Position numbers and translations under genes: made by a program
The notes under the pieces: model-generated
Told to the model about the DNA's origin: nothing
Seen by the model: the letters and a program-made list of their open reading frames with translations, nothing else
The model's database searches: none
DNA from: Prevotella melaninogenica
GTDB taxonomy: Bacteria > Bacteroidota > Bacteroidia > Bacteroidales > Bacteroidaceae
Assembly: GCF_013267595.1 (NCBI RefSeq)
Contig: NZ_CP054010.1
Coordinates: 1,054,001 to 1,118,000 of the forward strand
Length of the DNA: 64,000 nt
Direction: 5' to 3'
Shown here: positions 1-8,531 of the stretch, one piece after another
Layout of the letters: each line of letters begins with the position of its first letter
Numbering within the stretch: the first letter of the stretch is position 1

Positions 1-3000
1 TCCACGGAAACTGGACTTCACCTTGGATTCGTTCTACCGCAGGTCTGACTGACGTTGCTCATAAGAACGGTGTTACCGTGGGCTGTGTGATGTCTATTCC
101 TTACGGCAATACGGTTTACCCAAGTCGTTGGAGCTATGACAACTATGGTCGAATTTTATACCAGCTTACTCAGAAGAAGAACGATAAGTTCGTCTATGCA
201 GAGCCATTGGTTCGTATGATGAAGTTTTATGGTATCAATGGTATTGGTTTTAACTCTGAGTTCCATACCAGTGCGTCTTCTATGACTTTATTAAGCGACT
301 TCTTTGTGGCATGTCATAAGGAAGCAGAGAAACTCAACTGGAAGTTTGAAGTACATTGGTATGATGGTACTGGAGATGATGGTCGTATTCACTTTGATGG
401 TGGTTTGGGCAATCACAACAAGAAGATCTTCGGTAACAAGGACAATATTGCTACCGATATGCTTTTCGCTAACTACAACTGGGGACCAAGTCATCTGAGA
501 GGTTCTGTAAGTACAGCACAGAGTTTGGGTCGTAGCAGCTTCGATTATTATGCAGGCTTTGATATTCAAGGTCGTGGTTTGCGCCAGCCAAGTTGGAGCG
601 CATTGTTAGACAATGATATCTCAATCGGTTTCTGGGGCGCTCATAAGCAGAGCCTTATCCACCAGAGTGCTACCGACAATGGTACATCTGATATTGCTAT
701 TCAGAAGACTTATCTGAAGAAGCAGGAGCTTATGTTTAGTGGTGGATATAACAATCCAGGTCTGTTACCAGCCATCAATACGGATTGTAATTTGGCAAAT
801 GCAAGCTTAAAGAGCTTCCATGGTCTTGCTACCTTCCTCACAGCGAAGTCTACTATCCAGCAGGTTCCATTCGTTTCACGCTTTAACCTTGGTAATGGTT
901 TGAGCTTCCGCAAGGATGGTAAGGTTACCTTCAATCACAAGTGGTACAACCTCAATACGCAGGATTATATGCCAACATGGCGTTGGTGGATAACTGACGG
1001 TGCTGATCAGGTAAACACAGGGAATATCAATAGTCTTGCAAAGGCAGAACTTACCTTCGATGATGCTTACTGGGGTGGCTCATGTTTGGCTATCTCTGGG
1101 CAGACAGCATTCTCACGTGTGAAACTCTTTAAGACAATGCTTGAGGTAAAGCCAGACTATGAGTTCTCTGTTACCTATAAGACTATCGCAGACAAGGACA
1201 CACATGCTAAGTTCTTTGTAGCCCTGAAGGACCACGTCACCGAGTATAAAGAGGTGGCATTGCCTGCTGTTGAGGCTGTAGGCGAGTGGAAGACTTTCAG
1301 CGTAAAGGCTTCAGACTTAGGTTTGGCTGCAGATGATAAGGTAGCGATGATGGGTCTTGTTGTTGAGAATACTCCTGCCAACTATGAGTTGCGTGTTGGT
1401 GAGATGGCGCTCCGCGACAATGCAAAAGACTTCGCTACTGTGGCTCCAACGATCAAGAAGGTTGAGATTCTCCGTGGTCGTTACAACGCTTGTGACTTCA
1501 AGATGCAGTATGCTTCTAAGGAAGAATCAGGATGGGATAAGACTTATAACGATGAGGTAGGTACATGGTATTATGAAATCTATTTCCAGCAGAAAGACCA
1601 GCCACAGCAGTTGCTTACCGCTACAACCTCTTGGGCTGCCTATGTAGTTGATGCTCCAATGGTATCAGGTGCCGACAAGCGCGACTGCCGTTTCGGTGTA
1701 CGTGCCGTATCTCCTGATGGTAAGAAGGGTTCTGACATTGTTTGGTCAGAGTATAAGAAGGTTGAATACAACCAGCCATTGAGCGATGTCGTTGCTGACC
1801 GTCCTGTTATCAAGCCAAACGAAGAGTTCACACTCAAGTATCTTGATGACATGGTTCCTGCTGCTCAGTCATGGAAGTTGAAGAATGCAGTTACTGGTGC
1901 TGTTGTTGCTCAGGGCGAAAGCGGTACAAGTGCTAAGTTTACTGTTGCAACAGAGGGTACATACGACCTCGTTGTTATGGATAGCAACGGTAAGGAAAGC
2001 GTTATTCGTGGTAAGGTAAAGGTTACTCCAGAGGCTACAGGTGCTGTTCCTCAGATTACTGATATCACTGCTGACAAGACAACAGAGAAGGTAGGTCAGA
2101 ACGTAACTTACACTTACGAGGGTCGTCTCGGTGAGGGTAAGGCGTCACGTGGTCTTGAGATTACCGACCCTAAGATGTTCCGCATCCCTGGTGATGTTCA
2201 GCAGGGTAAGTCTTATTCATATGCTCTCTGGTTCAAGGCAGACAAGTTCAGCCACGATAGTCAGGGTACAAACCTTATCAATAAGAACTCTATCCATGAC
2301 AAGTGGCCACATAACAACTGGGGTGACCTTTGGGTAACTATTCGTCCAGAGTGGCAGGGTCATAGAACGAAGCATGAAGCGAATGAGATTTCGTTCAACA
2401 CAATGGGTTGGACAGCTCACGATAATCCTTACGAGGAAGTGATGTCTACTGGTTACAATGTTACTCCTGGTGTATGGAACCATATCGTTGTAACACAGGA
2501 TGATGGAAATATGCAGAAGATCTACTTCAATGGTCGTAAGGTGGCTGACCATAGCTTCACTGAGTCTAAGCGTCGTGAGGATGTAGTACGTACCGACGGA
2601 CGTATTGATATCAGTCAGGTAGCTGACATCTTCATCGGTGGTGGTGGTGTTTACAAGAGTGGCTTCAATGGTGTCATTGATGAGGTGCAGGTTTGGAACA
2701 GACCACTTACAGATGATGAGGTATTGCAGGCGATGAAGGGCTACAAGGAAGGCGAAGTTCCTGCTGACTTGAAGGCTTACTTCACCTTTGAGGAGGTTGA
2801 TGGATTGAAGTTTAAGAACCTCGGTACTGCTGGTAGAAACTATGACGGTTCTGTTGTCGTTGTTGCTGGTAGTGGTGGCGAGAACACCTCTGGTGCTTCT
2901 TATGTCGACCAAAAGCCTAACAACGATGTATTAGGCTTCCCTGGTGTTGTCGGTACATACGAGATTAAGACAGTTCCTACTTGGACTTTGGGCGATGGTG

Positions 3001-3407
3001 TTATCTCTTCATCTACTGATAAGACCGCTGTTGTTACCTATGCTGCTCCTGGTAAGAAGAATGTAACCCTGAAGCTGAAGAACGGTTGGGGCGAGGCTGA
3101 GAAGACTGTAGAGGAGATTGTTGAGATTACCTCTGAGGCTAACGCTATCGATGCAGTCGATGCTCAACTTGGCTTCTCTGTTTATCCTAACCCATTCGTT
3201 GAGAGCGTAAATCTGCGCTTTGCTGACAATGGTCGCTACACAATCAACGTACTCGGTACTACTGGCGCACTCCTCCAGAGCAATAGCTTTGAGGCTGCAC
3301 AGGGTCAGGTCGTCAACGTAGCTATCACTGGCGCAAAGGGCATGTACCTCGTTCAGGTGCTTAAGAATGGTAAGGTTTACAAGACCGTGAAGGTGATTAA
3401 GAGGTAA
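1..3407 (+). CDS. GH85 endo-beta-N-acetylglucosaminidase, secreted, 5' end missing
   Basis: The reading frame is open to the left edge, so the signal peptide and the front of the catalytic barrel lie outside the window. GH85 enzymes cut the GlcNAc-GlcNAc core of N-glycans. The frame reads WTSPWIRSTAG near the edge, then GINGIGFNSEF with the paired Asn (252-254) and Glu (258-260) expected for the substrate-assisted GH85 mechanism, then VPFVSRFNLGNG typical of the family. Further on come a beta-sandwich region, a LamG/concanavalin-like domain (about bases 2140-2860) and a C-terminal domain with SVYPNPF...ITGAKGMYLVQV, the type A tail of type IX secretion cargo. Family assignment is from motif memory; the sorting role is inferred. 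Confidence 0.88.
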   Translation, partial: HGNWTSPWIRSTAGLTDVAHKNGVTVGCVMSIPYGNTVYPSRWSYDNYGRILYQLTQKKNDKFVYAEPLVRMMKFYGINGIGFNSEFHTSASSMTLLSDFFVACHKEAEKLNWKFEVHWYDGTGDDGRIHFDGGLGNHNKKIFGNKDNIATDMLFANYNWGPSHLRGSVSTAQSLGRSSFDYYAGFDIQGRGLRQPSWSALLDNDISIGFWGAHKQSLIHQSATDNGTSDIAIQKTYLKKQELMFSGGYNNPGLLPAINTDCNLANASLKSFHGLATFLTAKSTIQQVPFVSRFNLGNGLSFRKDGKVTFNHKWYNLNTQDYMPTWRWWITDGADQVNTGNINSLAKAELTFDDAYWGGSCLAISGQTAFSRVKLFKTMLEVKPDYEFSVTYKTIADKDTHAKFFVALKDHVTEYKEVALPAVEAVGEWKTFSVKASDLGLAADDKVAMMGLVVENTPANYELRVGEMALRDNAKDFATVAPTIKKVEILRGRYNACDFKMQYASKEESGWDKTYNDEVGTWYYEIYFQQKDQPQQLLTATTSWAAYVVDAPMVSGADKRDCRFGVRAVSPDGKKGSDIVWSEYKKVEYNQPLSDVVADRPVIKPNEEFTLKYLDDMVPAAQSWKLKNAVTGAVVAQGESGTSAKFTVATEGTYDLVVMDSNGKESVIRGKVKVTPEATGAVPQITDITADKTTEKVGQNVTYTYEGRLGEGKASRGLEITDPKMFRIPGDVQQGKSYSYALWFKADKFSHDSQGTNLINKNSIHDKWPHNNWGDLWVTIRPEWQGHRTKHEANEISFNTMGWTAHDNPYEEVMSTGYNVTPGVWNHIVVTQDDGNMQKIYFNGRKVADHSFTESKRREDVVRTDGRIDISQVADIFIGGGGVYKSGFNGVIDEVQVWNRPLTDDEVLQAMKGYKEGEVPADLKAYFTFEEVDGLKFKNLGTAGRNYDGSVVVVAGSGGENTSGASYVDQKPNNDVLGFPGVVGTYEIKTVPTWTLGDGVISSSTDKTAVVTYAAPGKKNVTLKLKNGWGEAEKTVEEIVEITSEANAIDAVDAQLGFSVYPNPFVESVNLRFADNGRYTINVLGTTGALLQSNSFEAAQGQVVNVAITGAKGMYLVQVLKNGKVYKTVKVIKR

Positions 3408-3743
3408 AACAGCCTCACCCCCGTCCCCTCTCCGAAAGGAGAGGGGCGTAATTACCAAGATACCCCTATTGGTTAGGGAAAGGCTTTCTATCACTCCTAA
3501 GAAAATATAGTAAGGGGTGAATACTTGACATATCCAAGTAAATATAAGTAATTTCCTCACTCCTAAAAAATATAGTAGGGGTAAATTCTTGACATATCCA
3601 AGTAAATATAAATAATTTCCTCACTCCTAAACAAATTTGTTGAGGGCAAGTATTTTATAATTCCCAAGCAAATTGTATCCAGCACTCCCCCTCTCTGTAG
3701 GAGAGGGGGTTGGGGGGTGAGGTTTTTTTTTCTTTTTATTATT
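3408..3743. repeat. Intergenic element with G/C-rich inverted ends and three internal 65-bp repeats
   Basis: This gap begins with GCCTCACCCCCGTCCCCTCT (3410 on) and ends with the reverse complement type GGGGGTTGGGGGGTGAGG (to 3721). Both ends also form local hairpins of the CTCTCC/GGAGAG kind. Inside lie three direct repeats that begin CACTCCTAA at 3492, 3558 and 3622 (spacing 66 and 64), the first two containing GACATATCCAAGTAAATATA. A homologous element in the opposite orientation is at 6735-6962. It is non-coding and sits right after a stop codon. Confidence 0.75.
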
Positions 3744-4256
3744 ATGACCACACTCCCACAATCATCCTACAAGACTACCACATGGAAAGGTGGTGTTACA
3801 CGTCAGATTTTTATTTCACCTGCTGATGGCGACTTGTCAGCACGGCAATTTGATGTGCGTATCTCGTCGGCTATTATCGATGATGTACAGAGCGATTTCT
3901 CTGATTTTTCGGGCTTCACGCGTTATATACTGCCCTTGGAAGGAGAGATAACGCTGATCAAAGAGGGACGACGTATCGCTTTGTCGCACACTGCTTTGTA
4001 TGAGTTTGAGGGTGACGAGAAAGTTAGTTCGGAGAATACGCAGGGGGCTGTAGACTTTAATATCATCGTGCGACATGGCATTCGTGTCGAAGTGGGGATA
4101 ATGGAGGATATAGCGTTCACGGACAATCGTCGAACGATTGTTTTTGCCCTCGAAGATTGTTGCATCGAAGGGAAGACTGTTCGCAAACACGATACGGCAC
4201 TCCTTGACGAGCCTTTCAGCCTAAAAGGGAAAGCCGTCATTGCTCGATTTATGTAA
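3744..4256 (+). CDS. HutD/Ves family protein
   Basis: A 170-aa protein of the HutD/Ves family (small cupin-fold proteins; HutD is linked to histidine utilisation, but the biochemical role is poorly known). The sequence shows YKTTTWKGGVTRQIFISP near the start, then FDVRISSA, FSGFTRYILPLEGE and a central DFNIIVRHG, which match the family pattern from N- to C-terminus. I start at the ATG at 3744 because the longer GTG reading would add a Phe-rich leader made from the T-run of the repeat element upstream. No other hut gene is nearby, so a link to histidine breakdown is not supported by context. A strong terminator follows at once. Confidence 0.8.
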   Translation: MTTLPQSSYKTTTWKGGVTRQIFISPADGDLSARQFDVRISSAIIDDVQSDFSDFSGFTRYILPLEGEITLIKEGRRIALSHTALYEFEGDEKVSSENTQGAVDFNIIVRHGIRVEVGIMEDIAFTDNRRTIVFALEDCCIEGKTVRKHDTALLDEPFSLKGKAVIARFM

Positions 4257-4259
4257 TAA

Positions 4260-4296
4260 CGGATGGTCAGCATTGTTTGTTCTGACCATCCGTTTT
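4260..4296 (+). terminator. Rho-independent terminator after hutD-like gene
   Basis: Perfect 11-bp inverted repeat CGGATGGTCAG (4260-4270) and CTGACCATCCG (4282-4292) with an 11-nt loop, followed by TTTT. It begins a few bases after the stop codon. Confidence 0.9.
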
Positions 4297-4334
4297 GTAA
4301 ATATAAATTCCTACTTCAAAAAATAAAGACGCTT

Positions 4335-4422
4335 AATAGCGATTGAATTAAGGCTCTTTTGGCTTGCAAAAGATGCCCTTTAAGCCTCTTACTAACGCCC
4401 TTTTAGACCCTTATTAAGCACC
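4335..4422 (+). repeat. 22-nt-period array, copy 1
   Basis: Units at 4335, 4357, 4379 and 4401, each exactly 22 nt. The last three end GATGCCC, TAACGCCC and AAGCACC. Flank subfamily A (GATAACAAA downstream). Confidence 0.85.
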
Positions 4423-4895
4423 TTTTGAACTATACATCCACAACTGTCTGATAACAAAAAACTTACGAAGGTACTGAAACCATGATATTTTAACCCTATT
4501 TCCCACGCTCTACTAAACCAAAAAGTAAAAGAAATTCAAACATGGACTACGAATTTTTATCCTTTGTACTTTGAGATTTGAACCTTTTATCCTTTGAACT
4601 TTGAGGTTTGAACATTGAACTTTATGATATGAACTACGAATTTCTCGAATGACACGAATTATTTAGTAATAAGGATTCGCGTAATTAGCGAAATTCGTAG
4701 TGCTTTATTGGGAGTTGACGAGTGGACTGGTTTATGAGTTGACAAGTTATTTGCAGCAATAAACCACAGTTAACATCGGTAATCATAATTATGGATTATG
4801 AATTCTGAATTGTGAATTATGAATTATAGTATTAATTTATATTAAATCTTAATAGACTAATGCAATAAAATAAGTAGATGTATTCCTAAATTTGT

Positions 4896-4903
4896 TATCT
4901 TTG
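4896..4903 (+). promoter_or_regulatory. Bacteroidota -7 box (TATCTTTG)
   Basis: TAtcTTTG, 23 nt before the ATG at 4927. No clear -33 TTTG at the usual spacing. Confidence 0.6.
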
Positions 4904-4926
4904 TAGCTAACATAAAAGCATAGTCT

Positions 4927-5238
4927 ATGATAAAAAATATATTTACTCCTTTTCTTTTCACATTACTGCTCTCTGTAGGCTTCACCGCTCCGGTGCAGGC
5001 ACGTGCAGCGATTGATTTGATTGACTTAGACGTTCAGACTATTTCAATCTCGGTTGTTGGTAACGTGTTGCATGTGGTTGGTGCTGAGAACGAACAGTTG
5101 GCAATCTATAATGTGACGGGTGTACGCGTGATGAGCGTGAAGGTTGACGGTGACGATAAGCACTATACGCTCAACCTCCCGAAGGGATGCTACATCGTCA
5201 AGGTGGGTAATGTAGTTCGCAAGGTATCAATTCGTTAA
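4927..5238 (+). CDS. Small exported protein, essentially signal peptide plus sorting-tail-like domain
   Basis: A 103-aa protein with an N-terminal signal peptide (hydrophobic residues 5-20, cleavage plausible after VQARA) and a remainder that looks like the C-terminal beta domain of type IX secretion cargo: LAIYNVTGVRVMSVKV, then LNLPKGCYIVKVGN and a final VVRKVSIR. There is almost no cargo between the two parts. It lies 45 bp upstream of the ECF sigma gene on the same strand, so the two may be co-transcribed. Function unknown; a decayed larger cargo gene or a free-standing sorting-domain peptide are both possible. Confidence 0.7.
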   Translation: MIKNIFTPFLFTLLLSVGFTAPVQARAAIDLIDLDVQTISISVVGNVLHVVGAENEQLAIYNVTGVRVMSVKVDGDDKHYTLNLPKGCYIVKVGNVVRKVSIR

Positions 5239-5283
5239 GGGGCTGTTAAGCACTTGACAATCAAAACCTTTTCTTGAAGAGTA

Positions 5284-5832
5284 GTGACTCCCCTCGATGA
5301 AGCTGAAGTGATTCGCCAGTTGGCGAGTCCCGAAGGAAGACAGAAGGTTTTCCCCATGATTGTTGACCAGTACAGCCAATCGCTGTATTGGAAGATTCGT
5401 AGTATAGTCCTTACACATGAGGATACTGACGACGTATTGCAAAACACGTTTCTCAAAGCATGGAAGAGTCTTCCGACCTTTCAAGGGAAAGCTAAATTGT
5501 CCACTTGGCTCTATCGCATAGCTATCAACGAGTCGCTCGATTTCCTTCGTCATCAAAAGACAGCAGCACTCTCCAGTGCTGATGCCGACCTCTCTGTAGC
5601 CAATCGCTTATTAGCAGACGACTACTTCGATGGCGATAAGAGTCAGGCAATGTTGCAGGAAGCCATTGCAACCTTGCCCGATGTGCAGCGCACGGTGTTC
5701 ACACTTCGTTATTATGACGAGATGAAATACTCCGAGATAAGCGAGATATTAGGTACAAGCGAGGGTTCGCTGAAAGCCTCTTATCATATTGCTGTACAGA
5801 AGATTACTGACTACGTGAAGCGGTATGAATAA
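5284..5832 (+). CDS. ECF-type RNA polymerase sigma factor
   Basis: A 182-aa sigma-70 family protein. Region 2 is seen at about residues 20-95 (DTDDVLQNTFLKAW and FQGKAKLSTWLYRIAINE) and region 4 at about 127-178 (LPDVQRTVFTLRYYDEMKYS, then the helix-turn-helix EISEILGTSEGSLKASYH). It lacks the sigma-1 and sigma-3 regions, as ECF sigmas do. The start is GTG at 5284, since a TGA lies in frame three codons upstream. It is followed by a one-pass membrane protein and a small exported protein, a usual arrangement for an envelope-stress sigma, its anti-sigma and a periplasmic target or sensor. Confidence 0.9.
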   Translation: MTPLDEAEVIRQLASPEGRQKVFPMIVDQYSQSLYWKIRSIVLTHEDTDDVLQNTFLKAWKSLPTFQGKAKLSTWLYRIAINESLDFLRHQKTAALSSADADLSVANRLLADDYFDGDKSQAMLQEAIATLPDVQRTVFTLRYYDEMKYSEISEILGTSEGSLKASYHIAVQKITDYVKRYE

Positions 5833-5899
5833 TATTTTACCTTGATAATTAAACCATTCAGCCTTTCTGCAGTCTAAGTTATATCAAAGAAAAAACTTT

Positions 5900-6295
5900 A
5901 TGGAATCAACGAATCACTTACAAAAGGAATACGGCACGCAACGGCCTTTCACAGTTCCAGAGAATTACTTCTCTGAATTGTCTTCCCGTGTGATGGCTCA
6001 GATACCAACTGAAGAGCAGAAAGAGGCGGTGGTGGAAGTAAAACCACGTCGTGCGATGGTGCATTATCTCCGCCCATTGGCAGCAGCAGCGATGACAATC
6101 GGGGTTGTGTTGGTAGGCTTCCTTGCTTATTATGAGTTTGATGGTGGGCAAGGGAAACATGCTTTGCCAAGCAGTCATTTGGCGCAGGGAGTGCACGAGG
6201 CATCGGCTTCATCAGAAGATGATTTCGATCAGGCAGCCGATTACTTCATGATAGACGAGTCGGATATGTATGCTTATCTGACAAGTGAAGAATAA
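5900..6295 (+). CDS. One-pass membrane protein, candidate anti-sigma factor
   Basis: A 131-aa protein with a cytoplasmic N-terminus of about 55 residues (FTVPENYFSELSSRVMAQIP, a motif common in small proteins next to ECF sigmas in this phylum), one membrane helix at about 58-77 (AAAAMTIGVVLVGFLAYY) and an acidic C-terminus rich in Asp and Glu. It lies 67 bp after the sigma gene and 16 bp before the next gene, so the three probably form an operon. The anti-sigma role is inferred from position and topology; no zinc-binding HxxxCxxC anti-sigma motif is present. Confidence 0.6.
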   Translation: MESTNHLQKEYGTQRPFTVPENYFSELSSRVMAQIPTEEQKEAVVEVKPRRAMVHYLRPLAAAAMTIGVVLVGFLAYYEFDGGQGKHALPSSHLAQGVHEASASSEDDFDQAADYFMIDESDMYAYLTSEE

Positions 6296-6311
6296 TAGAG
6301 GAGAAGGAAGT

Positions 6312-6734
6312 ATGAAACACAAAAGAATAATCTTGTTGCTCTGTATCTTCTTCAGTGTGTCTTTGCTGCATGCACAGGGGAAGTTTGATTTTAACAGAAT
6401 CAAGGCAGAGTCGCATAACTTCATTACTAAAGAGGCAGGACTGAGTGGGCAAGAGGCAGCACGACTCTTCCCTGTCTTTGATGAGATGCGAAGTAAACAG
6501 CGTGGCTATTTCGATAAGTTACGTGCTATTTATAGTGCAAAGCCGTCGTCAGAACGCGAGGCAATTAAGACGATTGAACAGGCTGACGCCTATGAAATAC
6601 AATTAAAACAGATAGAACAGCGTTATCATAAGGAAATGCTAAAGGTGCTTCCTGCCACAAAGTTGCTGCGCGTGTTAGAGGCTGAACGCCGCTTCCACCG
6701 CCAGATGTTTAGGAAGATGGCAGGGAGGAGGTGA
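6312..6734 (+). CDS. Small exported helical protein of the sigma operon
   Basis: A 140-aa protein with signal peptide MKHKRIILLLCIFFSVSLLH (cleavage likely after LHAQ). The rest is predicted helical and very basic, with many Arg/Lys and Gln/Glu, ending FRKMAGRR. The general pattern (helical, periplasmic, in an ECF operon) resembles Spy/CpxP-like stress proteins, but I cannot see a convincing LTxxQ motif. I start at the ATG at 6312, which has GGAGAAGGAAG just upstream and gives a clean signal peptide. Confidence 0.7.
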   Translation: MKHKRIILLLCIFFSVSLLHAQGKFDFNRIKAESHNFITKEAGLSGQEAARLFPVFDEMRSKQRGYFDKLRAIYSAKPSSEREAIKTIEQADAYEIQLKQIEQRYHKEMLKVLPATKLLRVLEAERRFHRQMFRKMAGRR

Positions 6735-6962
6735 TAAAAGCCTCACCCCCCAACCCCCTCTCCGAAGGGAGAGGGGGAGTGCTGGAAACGGTTTGCTTGG
6801 GGAATAATTAAAAGCTTAAGCCTAACTAATTTGCTTGGGAAATGATGAAAATCCTGATTCTAATTAATTAGCTTGGGAAAGCTTAACAGTCATTCCCAAA
6901 CCTACAAGGGGTATCACGCATACTACTCCCCTCCCTATGGGGGAGGGGAAGGGGGAGGGGCC
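6735..6962. repeat. Second copy of the G/C-rich-ended element, 38-bp internal repeats
   Basis: It starts GCCTCACCCCCCAACCCCCT, continues with hairpin CTCTCCGAAGGGAGAG and GGGGGAGTGCTGG (the reverse complement of the right end at 3676-3721), and ends in a hairpin CCCCTCCC...GGGAGGGG before 6962. Internal repeats with TTTGCTTGG or TTAGCTTGG fall at 6792, 6830 and 6868, exactly 38 nt apart. AGGGGTATC near the right end matches the left part of the 3408-3743 element. Confidence 0.75.
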
Positions 6963-6997
6963 GCTTTTGTTGGTTTGCATATAACTAAATTATAATA

Positions 6998-8518
6998 ATG
7001 AAACAACTTCATTCTCTATTGAGATTATTGATTGCCGCAGTGCTTTTCATTGGAGCGGGTAATGTCGTGTATGGACAAGTCCCAGCTAAGAAACGAGAGT
7101 TCCGCGGTGCGTGGATTCAGTGTGTGAACGGACAGTTCCAAGGTATTGGTACAGAGGAGATGCAGCGTACGTTGCGTTATCAGTTAGACGAACTGCAGCG
7201 AGATGGTGTGAATGCTATCATCTTTCAGGTGCGTGCAGAGTGTGATGCGCTCTATCCAAGTAAGTATGAGCCATGGAGTAAGTTCCTTACAGGGCGTCAG
7301 GGTACACCTCCTTCGCCTTATTGGGACCCATTGCAATGGATGATCACAGAGTGTCACGACCGTGGTATGGAACTTCATGCGTGGATTAATCCTTATCGTG
7401 CAAAGACAAAGAATACCACACAGTTGGCAACGAATCATGTAGCAGTAACCAACCCAAATCGTGTTTTCTCATACGATGGACTTTACATCCTCAATCCTGC
7501 TCTACCAGAGAATCGCAACTATATCTGTGCAGTCGTTGACGATATCGTGAGCCGATATGATATTGATGGCTTGCATATTGATGACTATTTCTATCCTTAT
7601 CCTGTTGCAGGACAGACCATTCCAGACCAGGCTTACTTCCAACGTGACAGACGTGGTTTCACCAATATCAACGATTGGAGACGTAATAATGTAGACCTTT
7701 TCATCAAGCAGTTGGGTGAGTCTATCCATCGTCGTAAGCCTTGGGTGAAGTTTGGCGTGTCTCCTTTTGGTATCTATCGAAATCAGAAGAACGACCCAAA
7801 GAATGGTAGTCGTACAAATGGTTTGCAGAACTATGACGACCTCTATGCCGACGTTCTTAAGTGGGTGAACAATGGTTGGATAGACTATTGTGTGCCACAG
7901 CTTTACTGGGAGATAGGCAATCGTGCAGCTGATTATAAGGAACTCATCGGATGGTGGAACCGCTATGCAGGCAATCGTCCGTTGTATATTGGTGAGGATG
8001 TACTTCGTACGGTGAAGTATGCTGATCCACAGAATCCTAACTCAAATCAGCTTCCTGCGAAACGTCGTCTGCATCAGCAGTGTCAGAACGTTAATGGAAC
8101 GGTGTTATGGTATGCTAAGTCGGTTGTTGATAACCCAGGCAACTATGGTACACTCCTTCGCACAAACTACTGGCGTTATCCAGCTTTGCAGCCTTTGATG
8201 CCATTCATTGACGATGAGGCTCCATCGAAACCAAAGAAGGTGAAGGCAAGACAGGAGAGTGATGGCTACTATTATCTGACATGGAAGGCTCCACGAGGAG
8301 AGGGCTGGAAGGATGCTCCTTATCGTTATATCGTTTATCGTTTCTATGCCGGTGAGCCAATTAATCTCGATGATCCTTCAAAGATTGTGGGAATGCCTTA
8401 CGGCAATAAGCTACGTCTTAATTATAAAGACGGCAGTACAAAATACGTCTATGTCGTTACTGCACTTGACCGAATGAGTAACGAGAGTCATGGAAAAAAG
8501 AAAAAAGTGAAGCTTTAG
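6998..8518 (+). CDS. GHL10-family glycosidase-like lipoprotein or exported protein
   Basis: A 506-aa exported protein with a signal peptide at residues 1-26. The GHL10 (glycosyl hydrolase-like 10, formerly DUF187) TIM barrel spans about 33-360: FRGAWIQCVNG, DELQRDGVNAIIFQVRAECD, ECHDRGMELHAWINPYRA, IVSRYDIDGLHIDDYFYPYP and KFGVSPFGIYR. A fibronectin-III-like region follows at about 410-505 (PSKPKKVKARQESDGYYYLT and YVYVVTALDRMSN). Members act on peptidoglycan-derived or related glycans, but the substrate here is unknown. A paralogue lies at 26663-28375. A terminator hairpin overlaps the stop codon. Confidence 0.85.
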   Translation: MKQLHSLLRLLIAAVLFIGAGNVVYGQVPAKKREFRGAWIQCVNGQFQGIGTEEMQRTLRYQLDELQRDGVNAIIFQVRAECDALYPSKYEPWSKFLTGRQGTPPSPYWDPLQWMITECHDRGMELHAWINPYRAKTKNTTQLATNHVAVTNPNRVFSYDGLYILNPALPENRNYICAVVDDIVSRYDIDGLHIDDYFYPYPVAGQTIPDQAYFQRDRRGFTNINDWRRNNVDLFIKQLGESIHRRKPWVKFGVSPFGIYRNQKNDPKNGSRTNGLQNYDDLYADVLKWVNNGWIDYCVPQLYWEIGNRAADYKELIGWWNRYAGNRPLYIGEDVLRTVKYADPQNPNSNQLPAKRRLHQQCQNVNGTVLWYAKSVVDNPGNYGTLLRTNYWRYPALQPLMPFIDDEAPSKPKKVKARQESDGYYYLTWKAPRGEGWKDAPYRYIVYRFYAGEPINLDDPSKIVGMPYGNKLRLNYKDGSTKYVYVVTALDRMSNESHGKKKKVKL

Positions 8519-8531
8519 GCTTCACTTTTTT
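8506..8531 (+). terminator. Terminator overlapping the stop codon of the GHL10 gene
   Basis: AGTGAAGC (8506-8513), TTTAG loop containing the stop TAG, GCTTCACT (8519-8526), then a T run. Confidence 0.85.

Larger units (their letters stand above)
4297..4926. repeat. Composite repeat island 1
   Basis: No gene. In order: a 22-nt-period array (4335-4422), a conserved tail with CTGATAACAAAAAACTTACG (from about 4447), GACTACGAATTTTTATCC (4545 on), a 7-nt array of TTTGAAC type (about 4563-4632), the palindrome ACTACGAATTTC...GAAATTCGTAGT (4633-4701), an 8-nt GTTGACAA-type patch (4714-4755) and a 7-nt AATTATG array (about 4770-4830). The promoter of the next gene follows. The same module order recurs at 59880-60345. 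Confidence 0.8.

Noticed and set aside
2217..2912. 231-codon antisense frame
   Set aside because: Lies wholly opposite the GH85 gene LamG region; composition is that of a shadow frame.
3717..3743. GTG start for the HutD-like protein
   Set aside because: It would translate the T-run at the end of the repeat element; the family begins near the ATG at 3744.
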